A DNA stretch of 64,000 nt from Winogradskyella sp. PG-2 (GTDB lineage Bacteria; Bacteroidota; Bacteroidia; Flavobacteriales; Flavobacteriaceae). The notes under the pieces were generated by a model. It made no database searches and was not told the DNA's origin. It was given only the letters and a program-made list of their open reading frames with translations. Both the position numbers and the translations under genes were made by a program. Shown in pieces: positions 25,438-32,924 of this stretch. Within the stretch, counting starts at the first letter, position 1. Each line of letters begins with the position of its first letter. The stretch spans positions 1 through 64,000 of the forward strand of contig NZ_AP014583.1 in assembly GCF_000828715.1 (NCBI RefSeq), in the 5' to 3' direction.

Positions 25438-25806
25438 ATGCGAATTGATAAATATTTATGGTGTGTGCGATATTACAAAACTCGCAATATAGCCTCACAA
25501 GCGTGCAAAAAAGGCCAAATAAAAGTAAATGGCAAGGTTGTAAAACCTTCAAGAGAAGTATATCCTACAGACAAAATAGAATTACGTAAAGATCAAATTA
25601 AATATCAGTTAACTGTAAACGATATACCACCAAATCGCGTAGGTGCAAAACTTGTTGATATTTATAGGATAGACACAACTCCTAAAGAAGCTTTTGAAGC
25701 CAAAGAACTTCTAAAATACAGTAAAGATTATTACAGAAAGAGAGGGACTGGAAGACCAACTAAGAAGGATCGACGGGATATTGATAATTATTATGAAGAA
25801 GAATAA
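25438..25806 (+). CDS. S4-domain RNA-binding protein, Hsp15-like
   Basis: The 122-residue protein begins with an S4 RNA-binding domain (MRIDKYLWCVRYYKTRNIA, then ACKKGQIKVNGKVVKPSREV). It ends with a very basic tail (KYSKDYYRKRGTGRPTKKDRRD). This matches Hsp15, which binds 50S subunits carrying stalled nascent chains. The 3' end overlaps the next gene, whose ATG at 25793 lies before this stop codon, so the two are probably co-translated. Confidence 0.9.
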   Translation: MRIDKYLWCVRYYKTRNIASQACKKGQIKVNGKVVKPSREVYPTDKIELRKDQIKYQLTVNDIPPNRVGAKLVDIYRIDTTPKEAFEAKELLKYSKDYYRKRGTGRPTKKDRRDIDNYYEEE

Positions 25807-26383
25807 TTTAGATAGTATTTATTGGAAAAACAGATATAAACACGGACAGATAGGCTGGAATATTGGCTATCCTTCTACTCCACTAAAAGATTTCATAGAT
25901 CAACTCAAGGATAAAACAATTAAAATATTAATTCCTGGTGCAGGCAATAGTTATGAAGCCGAATACCTTTGGAATAATGGTTATAAAAATCTACATGTGC
26001 TTGATTTTGCAAAACAGCCGCTTAACAATTTTAAAAAACGTGTTATAAATTTCCCCGAAGACCAATTACTACACTCTGATTTTTTTGAATTAAACAATAA
26101 ATTCGATTTAATACTAGAACAAACTTTTTTTTGTGCCCTAAATCCAAGCTTAAGAAAGGATTATGTTGAAAAAATGAAACAACTTTTACAGCCTAATGGA
26201 AAACTAGTTGGTCTATTATTTGATTTTGAATTAACTGAATCTGGCCCACCTTTTGGAGGGAGTATAATAGAATACAAATCACTTTTTGCAACCCAATTTG
26301 AAATCAAGGTTTTAACACCATCAATTAATTCTATAAAAGAAAGACAAGGTAAAGAACTGTTTTTTATCTTTGAGAACCTTTAA
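25793..26383 (+). CDS. TPMT-family SAM-dependent methyltransferase
   Basis: I prefer the ATG at 25793 (KKNNLDSIYWKNRY) over the TTG at 25781. The 196-residue protein matches the thiopurine methyltransferase family. WKNRYKHGQIGWNIGYPS lies at the N-terminus, the SAM motif is ILIPGAGNSYEAEYLWNNG, and VLDFAKQPL and LILEQTFFCALNP follow. The physiological substrate is unknown; relatives methylate thiols or halides. It overlaps the S4-domain gene by 14 bases. Confidence 0.87.
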   Translation: MKKNNLDSIYWKNRYKHGQIGWNIGYPSTPLKDFIDQLKDKTIKILIPGAGNSYEAEYLWNNGYKNLHVLDFAKQPLNNFKKRVINFPEDQLLHSDFFELNNKFDLILEQTFFCALNPSLRKDYVEKMKQLLQPNGKLVGLLFDFELTESGPPFGGSIIEYKSLFATQFEIKVLTPSINSIKERQGKELFFIFENL

Positions 26384-26420
26384 TAGAACCTTGGCAAACT
26401 AAGTTTAAAAAACATAAAAA

Positions 26421-26924
26421 ATGGCATTAACTAAGAATACGATATTAAGTCATAAAGAAATTGAACATAAAATAAAGCGTATTGCATATCAAATCTATGA
26501 GAGTAATGCTAATGAAACTAAACTTGTTATTGCAGGTATTGAAAGTAATGGCTATATCTTAGCGAAGAAAATAAAGGCCAATCTCGATAAGATTTCTGAT
26601 ATCGAATCTACATTATGTAAAGTTACCATTGATAAATCTGAGCCTACAAAACCAATAAAAACTTCTATTAGCAAAAACGATTATACAAATAAATCAATTG
26701 TTCTTATCGATGATGTTTTAAATTCTGGTAGTACTTTAATTTATGGTATTAAACATTTTTTAAATGTACCCTTAAAACAATTTAAAACCGCTGTTTTGGT
26801 GAATAGAAATCACAAAAAGTACCCTGTTAAGGCTGACTTTAAAGGAATTTCTTTATCTACATCTCTTTTCGAACATGTGCATGTTAATTTATCTAAACAA
26901 CCTTACGAAGCCTATTTAGATTAA
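26421..26924 (+). CDS. Phosphoribosyltransferase-family protein (PyrR-like)
   Basis: The 167-residue protein carries the PRPP-binding loop IVLIDDVLNSGSTLIYG and the N-terminal hood typical of type I phosphoribosyltransferases (HKEIEHKIKRIAYQIYE). PyrR-type proteins act as uracil phosphoribosyltransferase and pyrimidine regulators; the exact activity here is not clear. It lies 37 bases after the methyltransferase gene and overlaps the convergent shikimate kinase gene by nine bases. Confidence 0.85.
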   Translation: MALTKNTILSHKEIEHKIKRIAYQIYESNANETKLVIAGIESNGYILAKKIKANLDKISDIESTLCKVTIDKSEPTKPIKTSISKNDYTNKSIVLIDDVLNSGSTLIYGIKHFLNVPLKQFKTAVLVNRNHKKYPVKADFKGISLSTSLFEHVHVNLSKQPYEAYLD

Positions 26925-27437
26925 ATACGTCAAGATAATTTCTAAAACATCTTGTTTAGATTTATGGTCTGTGTCTATGGTATATTCTGCCTGATTGTAG
27001 TATTGAACACGCTCAAATAGATGCTTGCCAATAAACTCCATTAATTGTTCTTCAGTATTTAAATGACTTATTAAAGGACGTTTTTCTCTTGCTGAAAATA
27101 AGCGTTTAGTTAAAAGCGGAATTGAAAGTTTTAAATAAAATAATTCAACATTCTCATTCCTAATTAATAGGTCAATATTATTACTATAGCAAGGAGTGCC
27201 ACCACCTAATGCTAAAACCAAATTCTCAGAAGAATTAGTCAACTCTTTTAAATATTCAGTTTCTTTTTTTCTAAAATAAATTTCACCTTTGGTTTTAAAT
27301 AAATTAGAGATTGATGCATTTTCTTTGTCAGAAATATAATCATCAAGGTCTAAGAAATCATAATTTAATACTGTAGCTAATTCTTTACCTATAGTAGATT
27401 TTCCAGATCCCATATATCCCATTAAAACGACTATCAT
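26916..27437 (-). CDS. aroK: Shikimate kinase
   Basis: Shikimate kinase phosphorylates shikimate at O3 in the aromatic amino acid pathway. The 173-residue protein starts with Walker A MGYMGSGKSTIG (residues 6-17). It has the shikimate-binding DLDDYI and RKKE segments, the GGGTP motif and the lid arginine in REKRPLI. Length and motifs are complete. Confidence 0.96.
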   Translation of the reverse strand: MIVVLMGYMGSGKSTIGKELATVLNYDFLDLDDYISDKENASISNLFKTKGEIYFRKKETEYLKELTNSSENLVLALGGGTPCYSNNIDLLIRNENVELFYLKLSIPLLTKRLFSAREKRPLISHLNTEEQLMEFIGKHLFERVQYYNQAEYTIDTDHKSKQDVLEIILTYLI

Positions 27438-27511
27438 AAAGCTTACAATTTGATTATTAAATCTCTACGCAAAGAGACAACAAAAAAACGAAAATTTAAA
27501 TAAAAAAAGTA

Positions 27512-27541
27512 TTGTTTTATTAATTAAACATTTTATATTTG
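27512..27541 (+). promoter_or_regulatory. Canonical promoter of the tRNA-Lys gene
   Basis: TTG at 27512-27514 is separated by exactly 19 bases from TATATTTG at 27534-27541. This fits the Bacteroidota primary sigma pattern TTG-N19-TAnnTTTG. It lies 28 bases before the tRNA. Confidence 0.75.
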
Positions 27542-27569
27542 CACCCTCGTTTAGAGAAAATAATTTAAT

Positions 27570-27642
27570 GACCAGTTAGCTCAGTTGGTAGAGCATCTCC
27601 CTTTTAAGGAGAGGGTCCTGGGTTCGAGCCCCAGACTGGTCA
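27570..27642 (+). tRNA. tRNA-Lys (anticodon TTT)
   Basis: The 73-base sequence folds as a class I tRNA. The acceptor arms are GACCAGT and ACTGGTC, with discriminator A. The D-loop is AGCTCAGTTGGTAGAGC, the anticodon loop CTTTTAA carries TTT, and the T-loop is GGTTCGAGCC. CCA is not encoded. Confidence 0.97.
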
Positions 27643-27644
27643 CT

Positions 27645-27679
27645 AAAAGTTAAGCAATTTAAGCTTAACTTTTTTTTTA
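27645..27679 (+). terminator. Intrinsic terminator after tRNA-Lys
   Basis: AAAAGTTAAGC and GCTTAACTTTT form an 11-bp stem followed by T residues. The hairpin separates the two tRNA genes. Confidence 0.75.
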
Positions 27680-27696
27680 CCTTTACTTATCTAAAT

Positions 27697-27780
27697 GCGC
27701 ACGTGGCGGAATTGGTAGACGCGCCAGCTTGAGGGGTTGGTGGACATTAGTCCGTGGAAGTTCGAGTCTTCTCGTGCGCA
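27697..27780 (+). tRNA. tRNA-Leu (anticodon GAG)
   Basis: The 84-base sequence folds as a class II tRNA. The acceptor arms are GCGCACG and CGTGCGC, with discriminator A. The anticodon stem-loop CCAGC-TTGAGGG-GTTGG carries GAG, and a long variable arm follows (TGGACATTAGTCCGT), as expected for leucine. CCA is not encoded. Confidence 0.96.
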
Positions 27781-27833
27781 CTTTCTTTTTCCTTATTTTT
27801 TGTTAATTCTAGTAGACTTAATATTTAAAATCC

Positions 27834-27841
27834 TATTTTTG
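27834..27841 (+). promoter_or_regulatory. -7 promoter element before the carotenoid regulator gene
   Basis: TATTTTTG matches TAnnTTTG and lies 20 bases before the MerR-family ATG. It is the only good -7 match between tRNA-Leu and the regulator, so it may drive the whole regulator-crtI-crtB-crtZ unit. Confidence 0.45.
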
Positions 27842-27861
27842 TTTAAAGATTTTAAAAAAAA

Positions 27862-28761
27862 ATGAACAACATAAAGAATAAGTTCAGTATTAAAGATTTA
27901 GAAAATCTAACAGGTATTAAAGCACATACCATTAGAATATGGGAAAAGCGCTATAATCTACTAAAGCCTAAACGTACAGGAACAAATATCAGGTACTATG
28001 ATTTAGCCAGTTTCCAAAAACTATTAAACGTTAGTTACCTTAATAATAACGGTTATAAAATATCTAAGATTGCAACAATTAAAGAGCAAGAAATTCCTGA
28101 TCTTGTGAGAAAAATTGCATCCGAAAGTAATCTAGAAAGTCATGCTATAAATGCTTTTAAACTTTCGATGTTAAACTTTGATCAGGCACTGTTCTACAAT
28201 ACATATGAATCTCTTTTAAAAGAAATGGATTTTGAAGATACTTTTTATGAAATCTTTATACCGCTACTAACTGAAATTGGCTTATTATGGCAAACAGATA
28301 CCATTTCACCTGCTCATGAACATTTTTTAACATCATTACTTCGTCAAAAAATATTGATCAATACAGAGAAAGTTCAATCAAAGCAAATAAATAAGTCTAC
28401 GAAAACCTTTGTGTTATATCTACCGGAAAATGAAATACACGAGTTAGGTTTAATGTTCATAAACCATCAATTAGTCAGTAAAGGGTATCAATCTATTTTC
28501 TTAGGATTTAGTGTACCAATGGAAAGCCTTAAAGATTTGCAGAATTACTATGACGAAATTATTTATGTTTCCTATTTTACTGTAAAACCAGAGAAAGCAG
28601 ATATTGATGATTATTTAAAAGACTTTAGCAAACTTTTAGTTAATACAACTAATACAGAGCTATGGGTTTTAGGGCATATGCTTAACTCTATCGACTTAGA
28701 CAATCTACCAAGTGGAATTTCCCCTTTCAATAGTATCCAGTCCTTAATAGATAAGGTTTAA
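27862..28761 (+). CDS. MerR-family regulator with B12-binding domain, CarH/LitR-like
   Basis: The 299-residue protein has an N-terminal MerR winged helix (FSIKDLENLTGIKAHTIRIW, then EKRYNLLKPKRT, residues 8-75). A four-helix cap (about 95-165) and a C-terminal cobalamin-binding Rossmann-like domain (about 180-299) follow. Two features match the light sensor CarH. The cap has W-x9-EH (Trp143, Glu153, His154), and the B12 domain has E-x-H-x2-G with candidate lower ligand His193. The residue after Trp143 is Gln, whereas to my knowledge Thermus CarH has His there. The gene ends three bases before crtI. It probably represses the carotenoid genes in the dark; this is inferred from the family and position. 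Confidence 0.88.
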   Translation: MNNIKNKFSIKDLENLTGIKAHTIRIWEKRYNLLKPKRTGTNIRYYDLASFQKLLNVSYLNNNGYKISKIATIKEQEIPDLVRKIASESNLESHAINAFKLSMLNFDQALFYNTYESLLKEMDFEDTFYEIFIPLLTEIGLLWQTDTISPAHEHFLTSLLRQKILINTEKVQSKQINKSTKTFVLYLPENEIHELGLMFINHQLVSKGYQSIFLGFSVPMESLKDLQNYYDEIIYVSYFTVKPEKADIDDYLKDFSKLLVNTTNTELWVLGHMLNSIDLDNLPSGISPFNSIQSLIDKV

Positions 28762-28764
28762 TTT

Positions 28765-30225
28765 ATGAGTAAAGTGATATCTATAATTGGTTCAGGCTTT
28801 TCTGCATTGTCAGCATCTTGCTACTTAGCAAAAGCCGGCCATAAAGTTTCAGTTTTCGAAAAAAATGATTCTGTTGGTGGTAGAGCAAGACAAATTGTTA
28901 AAGATGGCTTCACCTTTGATATTGGACCAAGTTGGTATTGGATGCCAGATATTTTTGAAAAATTCTTCAATGATTTTGGAAAATCCACAAGTGACTATTA
29001 TCACTTAGATAAATTAAGTCCTGCATATAAAATCTTTTTTTCTGATGAAGTAATAACTATAGGTGACCATATGGATCAGATTTGTGAAGAATTTGAACGT
29101 ATTGAAACCGGAAGTTCTAAACCACTTCGCAAATTTATATCTAGAGCCCAAGATCATTATGAAATAGCAATAAATAAGGTTGTTTTAAAACCCGGTATCT
29201 CACCTTTTGAATTAGTAACTAAGGAAACAGTAACTAGAATTGATCAGTTTTTCAAGACTATTAGTTCCGAAGTTCGTAAAAACTTCAAAAATCCTAAACT
29301 AATATCTACTCTAGAGTTTCCTGTACTATTTTTGGGTGCTAAACCAAATCAAACACCTTCATTTTATAGTTTTATGAATTTTGCCGATTTTGGTTTAGGC
29401 ACATGGCATCCTAAAGGAGGTATGTACGAAATAATAAAAGCTATGAAAAGTCTAGCTGAAAGTCTAGGCGTAAATATAAATACTAATTGCAATGTAGAAA
29501 AAATTAACGTTGATAATGGTAATTCTAATGGCATTGTTGTAAATGGAGAATTTATAAAATCTGAAGTTATTTTAAGCGGCGCAGATTATCATCATTCAGA
29601 AACTCTATTAGATAAAAAGTATAGACAATACTCGCAAGCATATTGGGACAAACGTACATTTGCGCCATCTTCTTTACTCTTTTATGTAGGTTTTGACAAA
29701 AAATTGATAAATGTAGAGCATCATAATCTATTTTTCGATACTAATTTTGAAACTCACGCTGAAAATATTTATGATAAACCTAAATGGCCTGAAGATCCAT
29801 TATTTTATGTTAACTTTCCATCAGTTACAGACTTTAGTATGGCACCAAAAAATTGTGAAACCGGCTTCTTCCTTATTCCTATAGCGCCTGGATTAGAAGA
29901 TACACCTGAATTACGACAGCAATATTTTGATATCATTATTAATCGTTTTGAAAAAAGAACTAATCAAAGTGTAAAAGAAAATATATTATTTAAAGAATCG
30001 TTTTGTGTAAATGACTTTATAAGTGAATACAATTCCTTTAAAGGAAATGCCTATGGTATGGCAAATACTTTAATGCAAACCGCTTTTTTAAGACCAAAGT
30101 TAAAAAGCAAAAAGGTTAAAGGACTATACTTTACTGGTCAATTAACTGTTCCTGGTCCCGGTGTTCCACCATCTTTAATTTCAGGAAAACTAGTGGCACA
30201 ATTGATAGAAAAGAATGAATCTTAA
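28765..30225 (+). CDS. crtI: Phytoene desaturase (carotenoid)
   Basis: CrtI desaturates phytoene stepwise to lycopene. The 486-residue flavoprotein starts with the FAD-binding motif ISIIGSGFSALSASCYLAKAG and then VFEKNDSVGGRARQ. The conserved DIGPSWYWMPDIFEKFF region and the C-terminal GLYFTGQLTVPGPGVPPSLISGK signature are present. It directly follows the regulator gene (3-base gap) and precedes crtB by 23 bases. Confidence 0.95.
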   Translation: MSKVISIIGSGFSALSASCYLAKAGHKVSVFEKNDSVGGRARQIVKDGFTFDIGPSWYWMPDIFEKFFNDFGKSTSDYYHLDKLSPAYKIFFSDEVITIGDHMDQICEEFERIETGSSKPLRKFISRAQDHYEIAINKVVLKPGISPFELVTKETVTRIDQFFKTISSEVRKNFKNPKLISTLEFPVLFLGAKPNQTPSFYSFMNFADFGLGTWHPKGGMYEIIKAMKSLAESLGVNINTNCNVEKINVDNGNSNGIVVNGEFIKSEVILSGADYHHSETLLDKKYRQYSQAYWDKRTFAPSSLLFYVGFDKKLINVEHHNLFFDTNFETHAENIYDKPKWPEDPLFYVNFPSVTDFSMAPKNCETGFFLIPIAPGLEDTPELRQQYFDIIINRFEKRTNQSVKENILFKESFCVNDFISEYNSFKGNAYGMANTLMQTAFLRPKLKSKKVKGLYFTGQLTVPGPGVPPSLISGKLVAQLIEKNES

Positions 30226-30248
30226 TAGCTAATAATTAAATTGAATAT

Positions 30249-31088
30249 ATGAAATCCCTTTTTGATAATGTATCTAAAGAATGTAGCAAGCTTGTAACCA
30301 ATGCTTACAGCACATCTTTTTCTATGGCTACAAAAATGTTGTCAGACGTTATCAGACAAGATATATATAACATATACGGCTTTGTAAGATTTGCGGATGA
30401 AATTGTAGATACGTTTCATGATTATGATAAAGAAAAACTTTTTATAAACTTTCAAACAGATTTAGAATCCGCTCTAAAAGATAAAATTAGTTTAAATCCA
30501 ATTTTAAACGCTTTTCAAGAGACCTTTCACAAATATAGAATAGATAAGCATCTCGTAGATTCATTCATGGATAGTATGCGCTTAGACCTTTACAAAAAAG
30601 ATTATTTAACTGAAGAAGAATATAGAGCTTACATTTATGGATCCGCTGATGTTGTTGGGCTCATGTGCCTGAAGGTTTTTGTTAAAGGGGATAATGAACA
30701 ATATGAGGACCTCAAAGAATCAGCTATGAGTTTGGGTTCAGCATTTCAAAAAGTAAACTTTTTGAGAGACTTAAAAGCAGATTTCGAGGATTTGAGTAGA
30801 ACTTATTTCCCAAATACGGATTTAAATGACCTTGATGAAAAATCAAAACAAGCTATTATAAGTGATATTGAAGAAGATTTCGCTAAAGGGTTGAATGGTA
30901 TAAAACGTTTGCCTTTAGAAGCGAAATTTGGTGTATTTATGGCCTACCGCTATTACAACAAATTACTTGAAAAATTAAAGAAGACCCCTGCTTTGAAAAT
31001 AAGATCTACAAGAATCAGAGTTCCAAATTACAGAAAAGTAGAACTATTGACGAGAAGCTATGTTAAATACCAACTTAACCTTATATAA
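30249..31088 (+). CDS. crtB: Phytoene synthase
   Basis: CrtB condenses two geranylgeranyl diphosphates to phytoene. The 279-residue protein shows both Asp-rich Mg-diphosphate motifs: FADEIVDTFHDYD (residues 51-63) and FLRDLKADFEDLSRTYF. Another family element is YIYGSADVVGLMCLKVF. It lies in the operon between crtI and crtZ. Confidence 0.95.
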   Translation: MKSLFDNVSKECSKLVTNAYSTSFSMATKMLSDVIRQDIYNIYGFVRFADEIVDTFHDYDKEKLFINFQTDLESALKDKISLNPILNAFQETFHKYRIDKHLVDSFMDSMRLDLYKKDYLTEEEYRAYIYGSADVVGLMCLKVFVKGDNEQYEDLKESAMSLGSAFQKVNFLRDLKADFEDLSRTYFPNTDLNDLDEKSKQAIISDIEEDFAKGLNGIKRLPLEAKFGVFMAYRYYNKLLEKLKKTPALKIRSTRIRVPNYRKVELLTRSYVKYQLNLI

Positions 31089-31105
31089 AATTATACAGAA
31101 CTACT

Positions 31106-31552
31106 ATGCAAACTGTTATTTGGATTTTTATTTTTTTCGGAACATTCTTTATCATGGAATTTAATGCTTGGTTTACACATAAGTATATTATGCATGGTTT
31201 CTTATGGAGCTTACATAAAGATCATCATCACAAGGATCACGATAGTTGGTTTGAACGCAATGATGCTTTTTTTATTTTTTATGCTGTTGTAAGTATGACA
31301 TGTTTTTATTTATGGAGTTATGAAGATGTTTGGTTCACTTTGCCAATTGGCATAGGTATTCTAGCCTATGGAATTGCTTATTTCGTGGTACACGATATTT
31401 TTATACATCAGCGTTTTAAGTGGTTCCGTAATATTGACAATAAATATGCTAGAGGTGTAAGACGTGCGCACAAAATTCATCATAAACACTTAGGTAAAGA
31501 AAAAGGTGAGAACTTTGGGATGCTTATTGTTCCTTTTAAATATTTTAAATAA
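31106..31552 (+). CDS. crtZ: Beta-carotene hydroxylase
   Basis: CrtZ hydroxylates both rings of beta-carotene to make zeaxanthin, using a membrane di-iron centre. The 148-residue protein has four membrane segments and the expected histidine clusters: HKYIMHG, HKDHHHKDH, HDIFIHQR and HKIHHKH. It is the last gene of the regulator-crtI-crtB-crtZ unit. The lycopene cyclase that makes its substrate is encoded at 41713-42852. Confidence 0.94.
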   Translation: MQTVIWIFIFFGTFFIMEFNAWFTHKYIMHGFLWSLHKDHHHKDHDSWFERNDAFFIFYAVVSMTCFYLWSYEDVWFTLPIGIGILAYGIAYFVVHDIFIHQRFKWFRNIDNKYARGVRRAHKIHHKHLGKEKGENFGMLIVPFKYFK

Positions 31553-31554
31553 AG

Positions 31555-32127
31555 TTATTCAGAAATTAATTGGTCAAGCTGATGTCTTACAGTATCACTA
31601 TTCCAATCAATTGCACCAGATTCATCGACCACAATTTCTCCTTTTTTATTCATTATAAATGTTCTTGGGATAGAACGCGTCGTTAACGCTTTAGGAATTT
31701 CATTTAAAGGATTATAAACTATAAAATCGAATTCTTTTTTTGTTTTAAATTGTTTAACCGCATTTAAAGCGTCATTGGTAATAAACATAAAAACTACCTT
31801 ACCCTTATAATCATTGTACAATAACTGAAGGCTAGGCATTTCTGCAATACATGGTGGACACCAAGTTGCCCAAAAATTGACAAATACAACCTTACCTTTA
31901 GTCTCATTAAAATTAAGAGTAGTGTTTTTATCAGATTGTAATTTCCAATTAGAATAAGTAACAGACGTTCTATCTTCTGCAACAATAACTGATGATTGGT
32001 TTATATAACTCAATCCTTTATGCAATACAATTTGAACAGCTTGCCTAGTCTGAGGAATAATAAGTATAGCAATAAGAATAAAGAATATAATATTGCGTTT
32101 GGTAAGTTTGCTTTTCATTGAAGTCAA
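31555..32127 (-). CDS. TlpA-like thioredoxin-family protein
   Basis: The 190-residue protein has an N-terminal membrane anchor (about 11-26) and a periplasmic thioredoxin domain with the CPPC active site at 90-93 in FWATWCPPCIAEMPSL. The C-terminal SIPRTFIMNKKGEIV holds the cis-proline. TlpA/ResA-like proteins reduce disulfides or haem-binding cysteines outside the cytoplasm. Codon 4 is an alternative start. The gene begins two bases after the Crp/Fnr gene stop, so the pair is probably one transcript. It converges on crtZ. Confidence 0.87.
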   Translation of the reverse strand: MTSMKSKLTKRNIIFFILIAILIIPQTRQAVQIVLHKGLSYINQSSVIVAEDRTSVTYSNWKLQSDKNTTLNFNETKGKVVFVNFWATWCPPCIAEMPSLQLLYNDYKGKVVFMFITNDALNAVKQFKTKKEFDFIVYNPLNEIPKALTTRSIPRTFIMNKKGEIVVDESGAIDWNSDTVRHQLDQLISE

Positions 32128-32129
32128 AA

Positions 32130-32801
32130 TTAAGCAGAAGTTTGATATATTCTAATCTGTTTACGATTAAAATCTATAACTTTTTCTTCTTTTAATTCGT
32201 TCATTAAAATATTAAGTGTAGGTCGAGATATACCAATTAGCGATGCTATATCTTTTTGTGTGTATGGATGGTTAATAATATGATCACCTGTTTGATTACA
32301 ATCGTAACCGTAATCTGTACAAAGCTCTTCTAAAAACTCAACTAAACGTGTTTTAGAATCTTTAAATAATAATAATTGTAGACGACGTTCCAGTCTTTTA
32401 AACTTAAAACCTATAAACTTATAAATTCTGAGACCAAAGGTTTTATTATCTCTTATAAGATCGTGCATCGTATCTACACTTACTGGACATATAGACGTAC
32501 TGTTATCTAAAGACTGAGCAAATTCATTACGCTTCTCTTCACCAAGAATTGCTTTTTCACCAAATAAATCACCTTTACTTAAAATCGATTTTACAATTTC
32601 TGTACCATCTTCATTATAATATCCAATTTTCACTTTGCCTTTTTCAATAAGGTAGACCTTATTTGCAGCATCTTCTTCAAAATAGATATAGTCACTTTTT
32701 TTGTACGCATCAAACGTATGACAAGCTTTATATTTCTTAAACTTATGAGGACATAATAAATTAAATAAATTCACGTCTTCGAAAACCCAGATAGAGTTCA
32801 T
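32130..32801 (-). CDS. Crp/Fnr-family transcriptional regulator
   Basis: The 223-residue protein has a cyclic-nucleotide-binding-type beta barrel (about 25-145, with LIEKGKVKIGYYNEDG and GDLFGEKAILGEEKRNEFAQ). A helix-turn-helix follows at about 175-215 (YTQKDIASLIGISRPTLNILMNELKEEKVI). A Cys pair and a His are found early, but no classical Fnr iron-sulfur cysteine pattern is evident. The effector is unknown. It is followed at two bases by the TlpA-like gene, which suggests redox-related control. Confidence 0.9.
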   Translation of the reverse strand: MNSIWVFEDVNLFNLLCPHKFKKYKACHTFDAYKKSDYIYFEEDAANKVYLIEKGKVKIGYYNEDGTEIVKSILSKGDLFGEKAILGEEKRNEFAQSLDNSTSICPVSVDTMHDLIRDNKTFGLRIYKFIGFKFKRLERRLQLLLFKDSKTRLVEFLEELCTDYGYDCNQTGDHIINHPYTQKDIASLIGISRPTLNILMNELKEEKVIDFNRKQIRIYQTSA

Positions 32802-32873
32802 ATGAGATAAGATTTAATTGAGTTTGATATAAAGTCGTATAAAAACAGAAAATCTTTCACGAATAGACATAAA

Positions 32874-32902
32874 AAAACTCCTAACAAAAAAGTTAGGAGT
32901 TT
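32874..32902 (-). terminator. Intrinsic terminator after aconitase
   Basis: AAACTCCTAAC and GTTAGGAGTTT form an 11-bp stem around AAAAAA. It follows the aconitase stop on the minus strand. Confidence 0.75.
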
Positions 32903-32924
32903 AAATAACATATAAATGTATAGA

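Noticed and set aside
25781..25792. TTG start for the TPMT-family gene
   Set aside because: It would add only four residues, while an ATG at 25793 gives a good N-terminus.
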